Origin: Rhodocytophaga rosea
GTDB lineage: Bacteria; Bacteroidota; Bacteroidia; Cytophagales; 172606-1
Assembly: GCF_010119975.1 (NCBI RefSeq)
Contig: NZ_CP048222.1
Location: 6,362,501 to 6,426,500 of the forward strand
DNA length: 64,000 bases
Direction: 5' to 3'
In this document: piece by piece, positions 43,722 through 52,080 of the stretch
Layout of the letters: every line of letters begins with the position of its first letter
Position numbering within the stretch: the stretch's first letter is position 1
Position numbers and translations under genes: made by a program
Notes under the pieces: model-generated
Database searches by the model: none
What the model saw: the letters and a program-made list of their open reading frames with translations, nothing else
Told to the model about the DNA's origin: nothing

Positions 43722-44978
43722 TTACCTTCCTTTCACTTCTTCGGCTACTGGCTTGATCTTCCGGACAATAAAAATACAGATAAGCACGGCTACCATAGAG
43801 CAATAACCTACCAGCGGATAATTCATTAATTCACCGGTTGTAGGAGATTCATATACTACCAGTCCGGCCAGAAAAGCAGCAACACCCGCAGCAACAGATT
43901 GTACCGACGAATTAATGCTCATAAAACTACCCCGTTGTTGTGGTAACACACTCGAAGTAATCAGCGCCATGGCCGGTACCATACGTCCATTGGTAAAAAT
44001 AAAGAAGAAGGCAAATACGCTTAAAGCAATAGGAATAGGTGTACGGGAAAGGTTCGTAATAATGGCAATCGGAATCAGCGAAAGTACCGCGGCAATAATG
44101 AAAATTCTGGACTTGCCATATTTATCGGAAAGCCTGCCTACAATAATGGAAGAAAAGAAGCTGACCGAACCGCCGGTGAGATAAATATAGGCAAGTTGCG
44201 ACTGGCTGAATCCCACGTTTTTTACCATATAGGTGCTGAGCAAAGGAATAATTCCAAAACCGGCCATCATCAGCATCATCATTAAGCCTAAGGCCCACAA
44301 CTGATTTGGGTTGTTCAGTACCTGCGTAATTACCATCATAGGTGACCGGTGTTGCTGGTGTTGTAAATGTTTACGCATAGCAGGTATTGCCTTAAAAGCA
44401 GCTACCCATACTACCAGGCTCATGGCTGCCAGTAAGAAGAAGGGGGCATGCCAGTCGAACTGATCGGCGAGAAACAAGCCAAAGGGTACACCAGCTACAG
44501 AAGCAATTGCAAAGGAAGCCATTACAATACCCATAGCCCTGCCTCTTCTCTCGGCCGGAATAGTATCTCCTACAATGGCATAAATCAGGGCACCTAAAAT
44601 ACCGCCAAATAATCCGGTAACGGTCCGGGCAGTAAGCAGAAAATAATAATTCGGCGATAAAGCACAGGCAAATGTTCCTAACGTAAAGCCAAAGTATAGC
44701 ACAATCAGAGCCGTTTTGCGGTCGAAGCGGTCGATGAAGAAAGCGGAAGCAAATCCGGAGATACCAGCACTGAAGGTGTACGCAGATACCAGAAAACTGA
44801 ACTGCCTGGTTGAAATATCGAACACATCAATCAACCTAGGTCCCAGCGGTACCATAATCATAAAGTCCATGATGTGGGTAAACTGGATTACGGAAAGAAT
44901 AAATAGTAATAATCTTTCCTGGAAGGTTGAAATTTCAGGTTGCAGAACAGGTTGAGCTGGTGCTTGTATGGAATTCAT
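43722..44978 (-). CDS. MFS transporter, DHA1-type exporter
   Basis: A 418-residue major facilitator with about 12 membrane spans. It carries the loop 2-3 motif (FFIDRFDRKTALI), the antiporter-type motif C region (GVPFGLFLADQF), and the second-half repeat loop VGRLSDKYGKSR. This fits a drug/H+ antiporter of the DHA1 group. It lies on the same strand as the GbsR regulator and 85 bases upstream of it, and may export a compound sensed by that regulator, though the regulator has its own promoter in between. The substrate is unknown. Confidence 0.9.
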   Translation of the reverse strand: MNSIQAPAQPVLQPEISTFQERLLLFILSVIQFTHIMDFMIMVPLGPRLIDVFDISTRQFSFLVSAYTFSAGISGFASAFFIDRFDRKTALIVLYFGFTLGTFACALSPNYYFLLTARTVTGLFGGILGALIYAIVGDTIPAERRGRAMGIVMASFAIASVAGVPFGLFLADQFDWHAPFFLLAAMSLVVWVAAFKAIPAMRKHLQHQQHRSPMMVITQVLNNPNQLWALGLMMMLMMAGFGIIPLLSTYMVKNVGFSQSQLAYIYLTGGSVSFFSSIIVGRLSDKYGKSRIFIIAAVLSLIPIAIITNLSRTPIPIALSVFAFFFIFTNGRMVPAMALITSSVLPQQRGSFMSINSSVQSVAAGVAAFLAGLVVYESPTTGELMNYPLVGYCSMVAVLICIFIVRKIKPVAEEVKGR

Positions 44979-45267
44979 TCAAAACAGATTTTAGTTGGTC
45001 TACCTTACACGAAGGAGAGGCGATATTGCACAACTTCAATCTAAATTAAAAAGTTGTCCCAATGCATTAAATTTTAGTTAAATTCAATGATATATAGAGG
45101 AATTTATATTCTCTATAGGAATCTTTATATTGATAATCTAATACCAGTTATTCCTTTCTTCGGATGTATAAATGCTAATGAAGATGTAACAGGTATATTT
45201 TTCTCCGTTTCTTATACACTTGTACCATTGGGGTGGGTATTGACACTTTTTACCCGGCCAGAGAGGA

Positions 45268-45275
45268 TACTTTTG
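45268..45275 (+). promoter_or_regulatory. -7 promoter element (TACTTTTG) directly before a small gene
   Basis: An exact TAnnTTTG match three bases before the ATG at 45279, the same arrangement as the GbsR and TetR genes. The nearest TTG is 25 bases upstream rather than 19. Confidence 0.4.
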
Positions 45276-45278
45276 TAT

Positions 45279-45491
45279 ATGGAAACAATCATCTTATCAA
45301 CCCAGCTTCCTGTTCTGGAAGAAGTTGAAGCTACAGCCAATACTCAATTTCTCACTTCTCTAACCGACTACTCAGTATACCCGACGGACATACATAATAC
45401 ATTTACTCAGGCATTGCTGCAGGAAATATTTACTTACCAGATGGAAGAGCGGGGGCTATTTGGATGTTTGGATACATATTCAAATAATTAA
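45279..45491 (+). CDS. Small hypothetical protein
   Basis: A 70-residue protein, METIILSTQLPVLEEVEA at the start, with no signal peptide or known motif. It has a helical middle (HNTFTQALLQEIFTYQMEERG). The frame stays open 64 codons further upstream, but that part looks non-coding (runs of I, Y, L, F and no conserved start). The TAnnTTTG element just before this ATG supports the short form. I do not recognise it. It is a weak call made on the promoter and the acidic, well-composed sequence. Confidence 0.45.
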   Translation: METIILSTQLPVLEEVEATANTQFLTSLTDYSVYPTDIHNTFTQALLQEIFTYQMEERGLFGCLDTYSNN

Positions 45492-45678
45492 TATAGTTTT
45501 TGCATCCAAAAATTAATTGAAGCAGAGGATATGAAAATGCTTCAGGCGATTTATGCTGTGTTTTGAGCGAATTCTTATAGTAGCTTATTCATTGTGCAAT
45601 CTAATTACTTTCCTCAGGATTGAAGCCGGCTGGCGTATCTAAATTGACCCCTCTGGTATTCCTATTCAATTAAATTGT

Positions 45679-45686
45679 TAATTTTG
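45679..45686 (+). promoter_or_regulatory. -7 promoter element (TAATTTTG)
   Basis: An exact TAnnTTTG match 17 bases before the ATG of the small gene at 45703. No TTG occurs at the usual spacing. Confidence 0.45.
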
Positions 45687-45702
45687 GATCAAAAAAAGCA
45701 TT

Positions 45703-45909
45703 ATGCTCTCTTTGATCCATCTCCAGCTTCTGCCCTTACAAGAACGTGCCCGTTACATTCAGGACTATGGAAATTTAGTAGAAAGCCGTACCGAAGGCGA
45801 TTATAGCAGTAATTTATACTGGATGAATGAGTATTATGCAGAAATAGTTCTGAATAATGCCGCCGGAAGGGTAGAAGAAGTTCTGTTAAAAGAATCTCTC
45901 GATAAATAA
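45703..45909 (+). CDS. Small hypothetical protein
   Basis: A 68-residue protein starting MLSLIHLQLLPLQERARYIQ, then YGNLVESRTEGDYSSNLYWMNEYYAEIVLN. The pattern of aromatic residues suggests a compact alpha-beta domain. There is no signal peptide. A consensus -7 box lies just upstream and a weak hairpin follows. I recognise the general look of short orphan proteins in Cytophagales but cannot name a family. Confidence 0.55.
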   Translation: MLSLIHLQLLPLQERARYIQDYGNLVESRTEGDYSSNLYWMNEYYAEIVLNNAAGRVEEVLLKESLDK

Positions 45910-45951
45910 TATATGATCAGACAATTGCACCAAGGGTCTATTTTACTTTTT

Positions 45952-45974
45952 AATGAATAAATTGTTCATTTTTT
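45952..45974 (+). terminator. Weak intrinsic terminator of the small gene at 45703
   Basis: A 6-bp stem (AATGAA with TTCATT, 7-base loop) followed by a T run, 43 bases after the stop codon. Confidence 0.5.
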
Positions 45975-46133
45975 AGATACCTACTGCAAGAAAAATTGTC
46001 CATTTGTAAATTCAGCAGTACATCCAGCCTAACAACCGTTTGTCAACAAAATATTTACTTACCCTGCCTGATCTGCTATTTTTACAGCAGTAAATTTCTC
46101 TTTTAGTGAAAGGTTTAAGGTTAATAGGTAAAT

Positions 46134-46160
46134 GGGCATGCGTTTCGCTTGCCCTTTTTA
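46134..46160 (+). terminator. Orphan intrinsic terminator
   Basis: A 9-bp stem with one mismatch (GGGCATGCG with CGCTTGCCC, TTT loop) followed by TTTTTATTTT. It lies 225 bases after the last stop codon with no gene between. Confidence 0.7.
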
Positions 46161-46432
46161 TTTTGTAGCCAATCTTTACATTTCATCCTCGTTTCTAATT
46201 ACCTTCATCCTAACTTGCAATTCTGCTTTTTGATTTATCCGGGCTATTATTGTAGATGCTTTTCTATTCTGCAGGTAAAGACTGGCAAGATGTTATACAG
46301 CTCATTTCAGTAATATAAAAGATAAGGAATCTACCGATACTAAATCCCTCTTTACCGACACATCATTGTAGTTCCCGAAACCAGGGCTCATTTTTGTTCC
46401 ATAGTTCAGAAAAACTTTAACACATTACGATT

Positions 46433-47161
46433 ATGGAAAGAAAAAGCTTCCTGAAAAGTTTATTGCTTGGGGCAGTAACAGTACCTGTGGCCCTGTCTGC
46501 CTGTGAAAAAGAAGCCGATGCGATTACACCTTCTACCGAAGAAGGTACTGTTACTGATCCGGGTACCAGTTCAGATAATTGTACCATTGCTCCTACCGAA
46601 ACGCAAGGACCATTTCCTACCAAGAGTCCGGCTTCCTATGTGCGCAGCGACATTACCGACGGACGTAGCGGCTATAAAATGACAGCCAAAATTACCATTG
46701 GAAATACGAATAAGAATTGTGCTGCCCTAGCCGGAGCCATTGTAGATATATGGCATTGCGATGCGGAAGGAAGTTATTCAGAATATGGCGGAAGCGGCAT
46801 GCAATCAGTAAATTACCAGTCGGTGCATTTCTTGAGAGGCCGGCAGGTTACGGATGCAAATGGTCTGGTTACGTTTACCAGTATATTTCCCGGCTGGTAC
46901 AATGGCCGCACTACGCATATTCATGTGCATATTTATAATGCCAGCGGCACTTCCCTAAAAGTTACCCAGATTGCATTTCCGGAAGGAAGCGGTACTGCCG
47001 TAGCATTGGTAAATGGATATTCAAAAGGTTTGAGTGGCTATACTTCCAATAAAAACGACAATATATTTAGCGACGATACCGCAGGGGTTCAGATCGCAAC
47101 GGTTACCGGGAATACGACCGATGGATTTGAGCTTTCTATCAAACTAAATGTAGCTGCTTAA
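46433..47161 (+). CDS. Intradiol ring-cleavage dioxygenase-like lipoprotein
   Basis: A 242-residue exported protein. A lipobox (ALSAC, Cys24) precedes an acidic linker and the dioxygenase_C domain of protocatechuate 3,4-dioxygenase and related enzymes. The family entry motif ETQGPF is present. The Fe(III) ligands are visible: Tyr115 or Tyr118 in CDAEGSYSEYG, Tyr156 in PGWYNGR, and His162 and His164 in RTTHIHVH. The gene likely makes a surface or periplasmic enzyme that opens catechol-type rings or acts on plant aromatics, but secreted members are poorly tested. No aromatic catabolism genes are near. A pair of unknown genes follows. Confidence 0.88.
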   Translation: MERKSFLKSLLLGAVTVPVALSACEKEADAITPSTEEGTVTDPGTSSDNCTIAPTETQGPFPTKSPASYVRSDITDGRSGYKMTAKITIGNTNKNCAALAGAIVDIWHCDAEGSYSEYGGSGMQSVNYQSVHFLRGRQVTDANGLVTFTSIFPGWYNGRTTHIHVHIYNASGTSLKVTQIAFPEGSGTAVALVNGYSKGLSGYTSNKNDNIFSDDTAGVQIATVTGNTTDGFELSIKLNVAA

Positions 47162-47246
47162 GATTCTGCTAATATACCTTTCTGCAGCAAACATGAGCAT
47201 TGCTGAATATCCATCCATTACCAATAAATTTTCTGCATTATAAACA

Positions 47247-47762
47247 ATGGCTAACCGCATCATTACCTTGTGTTACCGTAAACTGATTGATGCAAACGCA
47301 AGTGGCGTCTGGGAAAAGTTTGTATTTGAAGATACCTATGCGGAGTTCAGAATGCAGGCACAGTATTTCAACCAGGAAAAAAAGTACCGTTCGTTTGCAG
47401 AGTTAACACAGCAGGTTGCTGGTGCCGAAAAACTCCATTTTCTGGTGAGCGCCGCTGCTACTGATTACATCCGGCAACTGAATGAAACCATACCGGATGT
47501 GTTGAATAATCTGGGAAAGCATTTTCTCTGCTTCAATACCTTTCAGTTTGAAATCATTAATTCGGATCTGCACGATAAAAAAAAGCACCAGGTTGCCATC
47601 AACTTTTTCTCACTGCCGCTGATATGGCATGACACCATTGGAAACTACCTGCTTGTTTCGGAGAAGAAAAATGAAACAAGCGGAGAAGCATCTACGCATC
47701 TGTTCCAGTTACAGCCCTATGTATCAATTTATTCCTTACAAAGCGAAACACAATCCCTATGA
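47247..47762 (+). CDS. Hypothetical protein paired with a cupin
   Basis: A 171-residue cytoplasmic protein. I do not recognise it. It has mixed alpha-beta composition (ANRIITLCYRKLIDANASGV, FEIINSDLHDKKKHQVAI) and no membrane span or catalytic motif. Its stop codon overlaps the start of the next gene in an ATGA, so the two are translated together and likely act together. Confidence 0.7.
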   Translation: MANRIITLCYRKLIDANASGVWEKFVFEDTYAEFRMQAQYFNQEKKYRSFAELTQQVAGAEKLHFLVSAAATDYIRQLNETIPDVLNNLGKHFLCFNTFQFEIINSDLHDKKKHQVAINFFSLPLIWHDTIGNYLLVSEKKNETSGEASTHLFQLQPYVSIYSLQSETQSL

Positions 47763-48478
47763 TCAAGCAAATTCCTGGAAAAATTTATTTATCTGAAGGG
47801 CGTGGCTTGACACAAACCAGGCAGTTCAGGAGGTATAGTACTTTCAACTTTGGAGCTTATTTCCATGCAGATAAAATGCCTTTTGATCGGCTGTATGTGT
47901 GTAATGAAGAAACAATCGCTCCTGGGCAGCATACTAAGTTTGAGGTAGAGCAGGCTTCGCATGTCATTATTATTCCTATTACCGGAGATGTGCAATATAA
48001 GTATGAATGCGGAAATAGCTATCAGGTACAAGTAGAGCAAATCCAATTGTTTACTCTGCCTGCCAATAGTACATTTCAGGTAGCTAATCCGTATCCTGGA
48101 GAAACAATAAATTTATTGCAACTATGGATAAAGGCAGATGAGCCGGTAGAACAAAGTTCTTCGCAGTTGTTTTCTTTTGAATTTGAATCTCTCGTAAACC
48201 AGCTTCAGGAAATAATACCTGGAATTAATCAGGATGAATATTCCATCAATCTTCCTTTTTTGTTGAATTTAGGTTGTTTTTCCGGAAGAAAAGATTCTAC
48301 GTATTCGCTACAACGCAGAAATACAGTATTTTTTGCTTTCGTGATTGAAGGAGCGTTTGAACTGGAAGGCCGCCTGTTACATGCCGGAGATGCAGTAGCT
48401 TTGTGGAATGTTACAGAAGTAGAACTGGAAGCTTTAAGTGCCCAGGCTTTGATTCTGGCCATAGAAATACAGCCGTAA
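47759..48478 (+). CDS. Pirin-like double cupin protein
   Basis: A 239-residue protein with two cupin folds in the pirin/quercetinase-like layout. GRGLTQTRQFRRYSTFNFGAYF is the family start, APGQHTKFEVEQASHVIIIPITGDVQYK is the first cupin core and VFFAFVIEGAFELEGRLLHAGDAVALWN is the second. The His-x-His metal site of classical pirin is not seen in the first cupin, so metal binding may be lost. It overlaps the previous gene by four bases. Its stop codon lies inside a hairpin stem. Function unknown; sensing or small-molecule binding is possible. Confidence 0.75.
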   Translation: MIKQIPGKIYLSEGRGLTQTRQFRRYSTFNFGAYFHADKMPFDRLYVCNEETIAPGQHTKFEVEQASHVIIIPITGDVQYKYECGNSYQVQVEQIQLFTLPANSTFQVANPYPGETINLLQLWIKADEPVEQSSSQLFSFEFESLVNQLQEIIPGINQDEYSINLPFLLNLGCFSGRKDSTYSLQRRNTVFFAFVIEGAFELEGRLLHAGDAVALWNVTEVELEALSAQALILAIEIQP

Positions 48479-48507
48479 GTTTATGCGGAATAATTCTTAC
48501 GGCTGTA
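48468..48507. terminator. Inverted repeat overlapping the cupin stop codon
   Basis: A perfect 12-bp stem (48468-48479 with 48496-48507) and a 16-base loop. The cupin TAA (48476-48478) lies in the left arm. There is no strong T run, so termination would be weak. It separates convergent genes. Confidence 0.55.
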
Positions 48508-48529
48508 GTATTTAGTGCTTTCAATCTAT

Positions 48530-49717
48530 TTATCCAAAAGCCGGAACAATCTGCAAACATACCGGGGCAGGTACATCCAGAACTTGCCCGGTAGCGGTAA
48601 GCTTGCCGGTATTCGCATCAATGCGGAAAGCTACTACATTGTCGGTATTCTGATTGGCTACCAGTAATAATTTTCCGGTGGGATCGAGGGTAAAGTTTCT
48701 GGGCCACTTGCCTCCGGTAGATACATGTTCTACAAAGGTGAGTTTCCCGCTTTGGGCATCCACAGCAAATACGGCAATGCTATTATGTCCGCGGTTGGAG
48801 CCATACACAAACTTGCCATCTGCCGACACATGAATGTCGGCACAATAACTTTCTTCGCTGTATCCTTGCGGAAGGGTAGAAATCGTTTGCAGTTCTTTCA
48901 AAGCTCCGCTGGAGGCAGTGTAGCTGAATGCAGTTATGGTATTGTCCAATTCATTGATTACGAAGGCATACCGGCCATTGGGATGAAAAGCAAAATGCCT
49001 GGGACCAGCCCCCGGTTTTACGGATACTGCCGCTGGCTGACCAGCGGTAAGTTTGCTTTGTTTGGCATCAAAGCGGTATCCTACAATTTTATCAGTGCCC
49101 AGATCAGCGGAGAAAGCAAATTTATTGGCAGGATCTAATACAATACAATGGGCATGTGGTTTTTCCTGGCGTTTTTTGTCTGGCCCTGAACCTGTATGCT
49201 GAAATACTGTAGGCGGACTCAGTTTTCCATCTGCTCCAACACTGAAAATAGATACATTCCCCCCGCTATAGTTAGCCGCTAGTACCGATTTTCCGGTTTT
49301 ATCTATCGTTACATAACAGGGCGCTCCACCCTGCGTTGGCTGCTGGTTAATAAGCGTAAGTGCGCCTGTTTTCTGATCAATGGCAAATGCACTGATGGCG
49401 CCTCCGGGTTTTCCTTCAAAATCTCCCACTTCACTCACAGAAAACAAAAATTTCCGGTTGGGATCAATGGCCAGGAAAGATGGATTTTTAATGCCTTTGG
49501 TTGTGTTTACATGCGTAAGCGCACCTGTCTGCGGATCAAGTTTGTAGAGATAAATGCCTTCGCTTTTACCATTGGTATAAGTGCCGACATACACCATATA
49601 GCCATTTTTATTTTGCATAATCTTTTCAAAGTTAAATACATCCGGTAAAGTCATCGCCATCAGGCCCAACCCGGATGCTTTGATAAATGTACGACGTGAA
49701 GAATGAGAGGTTGACAT
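48530..49717 (-). CDS. Lactonase-family (6-phosphogluconolactonase-like) beta-propeller protein with Tat signal
   Basis: A 395-residue seven-bladed beta-propeller of the lactonase (PF10282) family. The leader has a twin-arginine motif (SRRTFIKASG, Arg8-Arg9), so the folded protein is exported by Tat. The blades repeat a KTGALT/QSGKLT-type turn (for example DPQTGALTHVN, ANTGKLTATG). The cytoplasmic family member Pgl hydrolyses 6-phosphogluconolactone; an exported member would act on another lactone. A -7 box lies 106 bases upstream. It converges with the cupin gene. Confidence 0.88.
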   Translation of the reverse strand: MSTSHSSRRTFIKASGLGLMAMTLPDVFNFEKIMQNKNGYMVYVGTYTNGKSEGIYLYKLDPQTGALTHVNTTKGIKNPSFLAIDPNRKFLFSVSEVGDFEGKPGGAISAFAIDQKTGALTLINQQPTQGGAPCYVTIDKTGKSVLAANYSGGNVSIFSVGADGKLSPPTVFQHTGSGPDKKRQEKPHAHCIVLDPANKFAFSADLGTDKIVGYRFDAKQSKLTAGQPAAVSVKPGAGPRHFAFHPNGRYAFVINELDNTITAFSYTASSGALKELQTISTLPQGYSEESYCADIHVSADGKFVYGSNRGHNSIAVFAVDAQSGKLTFVEHVSTGGKWPRNFTLDPTGKLLLVANQNTDNVVAFRIDANTGKLTATGQVLDVPAPVCLQIVPAFG

Positions 49718-50244
49718 AAAGTGTGTTCAGGTTTATAAAACAGTTGCCTACACATAGGCTTCTTTGTTCTGCCAGGAATATTAAAAAATTATCGTGTAAA
49801 AAGCTAAAATTTATATTGCGTACAAACATACAAATTATAATGACTGTATAGTATCCTTACTTCCATGAACTAGCATGGATTTGTAAAAGCCCTGATATCA
49901 GGAAATGACTATGCTGATTTCTTATTTTATTCTTTATTCAACCCTGGTTCGTGCGATAATAATGCCAATATATTCAATAAACATAAAGCATAAATAGTTG
50001 GTGTTTTATTCCAAAGTAATCAGTAAATTTTTTAGCGGAATCAAGCATTCCATGATAGATAAAAATTTTAAATAGCATTATCCCATACAGGTTAACAAAT
50101 AGGAAAATTTCTGTTACGGGTAGATTAAGTTTAAATATCTGTGAGATAAAAAGATAGAAGAAAGCTGTTTTTTACTTACTTTTCTGACCTTCATTTCCGG
50201 CACCAGCAACGCGATACATTAACCAACCATTAACAAGCTGTCTT
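49718..50244. other. Gene-free divergent region
   Basis: It holds the upstream region of the minus-strand lactonase, with a TATGTTTG -7 match on the minus strand at 49823-49830, and the upstream region of the plus-strand phosphoesterase. I see nothing else here. Confidence 0.4.
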
Positions 50245-51933
50245 ATGACAAAAAAATATGGTAAGCCAACCTATATCCTTTGCCTGGGTTTATTAAGCAG
50301 CCTCCTGTACGCTTGTCAGCCTTCTGCACCACAGGTACCTACAATTAAACATATTGTAGTAATTGGGGTAGATGGCATGAGTCCGGATGGCGTGGAGAAA
50401 GCAGCCACCCCCTATATGGATTCGCTGATGAAGAATGGTTCCTATACCCTACAAGCCAGAGGTGTATTGCCTACAAGCAGCAGTTCTAACTGGGCTTCTA
50501 TGATCATGGGGGCCGGTCCTGAACAGCATGGGATTACCAGCAATGGCTGGCAGCCAGACGATCATATACTTCCGGCTGTAACTACCGGAACGGAAGGAAT
50601 ATTTCCAACCATATTTGGGGTGATTCGCCAGCAACATCCCTCGGCTGAAATTGGCGCTATTTACAACTGGAAAGACTTTGGAAGATTATTCGAAAAAACT
50701 GCCGTTAACTACAATATTCACGGACAAACAGAAAAGGAAACGGCCGAACTGGCCAGTACATATATCCGGGAGAAAAAGCCATTGTTTACCTTCGTTCATT
50801 TCGACCATGTAGACCATGCCGGCCATGAAACCGGGCATGGCACAGCCGCCTATTATCAGACCGTTGCTTTGGCAGATTCCTTGATCGGACAGGTGATTCA
50901 GGCTGCCAGGGAAGCAGGTATTCTGGAGGAAACGGTGTTCATCGTTTCTGCTGATCATGGCGGTGTAGGAAAAGGACATGGAGGAGAAACGCTGGGTGAA
51001 ATACAAATTCCGTTTATTGTGTGCGGAAAAGGCATAAAAAAAGGCTACCAGATAAAACATACTGTATATACCTATGATAATGCCTCAACCATTGCTTTTC
51101 TGCTGGGCATTGAACCACCCTATGCCTGGATTGGTAAACCAGTTAAAAGTGTAGTAGAAGGTTTTCCGGCACCTGTGGTAAAAGAAGAAAAAGAAAAGCT
51201 GGCTGCTCCCACTATCTATCCGCCTGCCAGAGAAAATGCACTGGCCGGAGGTTTGTATATTGATAAGCCAGCCCAGGTAGAAATAAAATCTGCCCAGCCA
51301 GGACAAGTTATTCACTATACACTCGATGGCAGCGAGCCCACTGCCTCCTCACCTGTGTATCAATCGCCCTTTACCCTCACAGAAAGTAAAGTGGTAAAAG
51401 CAAAAGCGTTTGCAGCAGATCAGGAAAGTTATACAGCGCAGGGATTTTTCAGAATTGCCAGCACCAGTCATGATAATGGAATAAATTACAGTTTTTATAC
51501 AGGGGAAAACTGGAAACAACTTCCGGATTTTGAGAAGTTAAAAGCCCGTTCAACTGGCAATGTATACGAGTTCAGGATTGATTCAATTCCCAACGCAAAA
51601 GGAACATATGCGGTAAAATTTGAAGCTTTTTTGCAGATAGACCAGCCTGGCGACTATACATTTTATACCAATTCAGATGATGGCAGCAACTTGATGATAA
51701 ATAATCAGGAAGTGGTCAATAACGACGGTGATCACGGGGCTTTGGAAAGAAGCGGAAAAATACACCTGGACAAAGGCATGCATCCCCTTACAGTACGCTA
51801 CTTTAATGGAGGGGGCGGAAGCTGGCTGGATGTCTATTACAAAGGGCCTGCCATTGTCAAACAAATTATTCCGCCATCCGTGCTGTATAGATCAAACCAG
51901 GAAAAAGCTATCAAAACAGTAGCGAATCCCTGA
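50245..51933 (+). CDS. Secreted type I phosphodiesterase/alkaline phosphatase with CHB_HEX_C and PA14 domains
   Basis: A 562-residue lipoprotein (lipobox LLYAC, Cys24). The alkaline-phosphatase domain (about 35-300) has metal Asp43 in GVDGMSPDG, the nucleophile region PTSSSSNW (about 76-83), VDHAGHETGHG and ADHGGVGKGHGG. It is followed by a chitobiase C-type domain (IHYTLDGSEPTASSPVYQSP, about 345-395) and a PA14 carbohydrate-binding domain (FYTGENWKQLPDF, YFNGGGGSWLDVYYKGP). The modular tail suggests it acts on a phosphorylated or phosphodiester-bearing polysaccharide at the surface. It starts a plus-strand series of three secreted hydrolases. Confidence 0.87.
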   Translation: MTKKYGKPTYILCLGLLSSLLYACQPSAPQVPTIKHIVVIGVDGMSPDGVEKAATPYMDSLMKNGSYTLQARGVLPTSSSSNWASMIMGAGPEQHGITSNGWQPDDHILPAVTTGTEGIFPTIFGVIRQQHPSAEIGAIYNWKDFGRLFEKTAVNYNIHGQTEKETAELASTYIREKKPLFTFVHFDHVDHAGHETGHGTAAYYQTVALADSLIGQVIQAAREAGILEETVFIVSADHGGVGKGHGGETLGEIQIPFIVCGKGIKKGYQIKHTVYTYDNASTIAFLLGIEPPYAWIGKPVKSVVEGFPAPVVKEEKEKLAAPTIYPPARENALAGGLYIDKPAQVEIKSAQPGQVIHYTLDGSEPTASSPVYQSPFTLTESKVVKAKAFAADQESYTAQGFFRIASTSHDNGINYSFYTGENWKQLPDFEKLKARSTGNVYEFRIDSIPNAKGTYAVKFEAFLQIDQPGDYTFYTNSDDGSNLMINNQEVVNNDGDHGALERSGKIHLDKGMHPLTVRYFNGGGGSWLDVYYKGPAIVKQIIPPSVLYRSNQEKAIKTVANP

Positions 51934-52080
51934 AATAAAAGGTACATCAGTAAAGCACAAATCATACTTTTGAAATTAAAATCATCCAAACTCCTGAATA
52001 ATGAGCAGATAGTAGATTAAAAAATACTTGCTATCCTAACTTTTTGCTGTTATCCAGAAATAAAGTCTTCACAAACACCT

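Larger units (their letters stand above)
45910..46432 (+). other. Gene-free stretch with two terminator-like hairpins
   Basis: No credible protein gene is seen here. A weak hairpin lies at 45952 and a good one at 46134. The 160 bases between them also hold a small CTGCT/AGCAG hairpin near 46068, so a small RNA is possible. Confidence 0.45.

Noticed and set aside
45087-45278. Upstream extension of the small gene at 45279
   Set aside because: The residues are hydrophobic and low in coding character, and the -7 box before 45279 lies inside this stretch.
46433-49717. Dioxygenase, cupin pair and lactonase as one aromatic-degradation pathway
   Set aside because: The lactonase is on the other strand with a Tat signal and its own promoter, and no muconate or oxoadipate genes are present.
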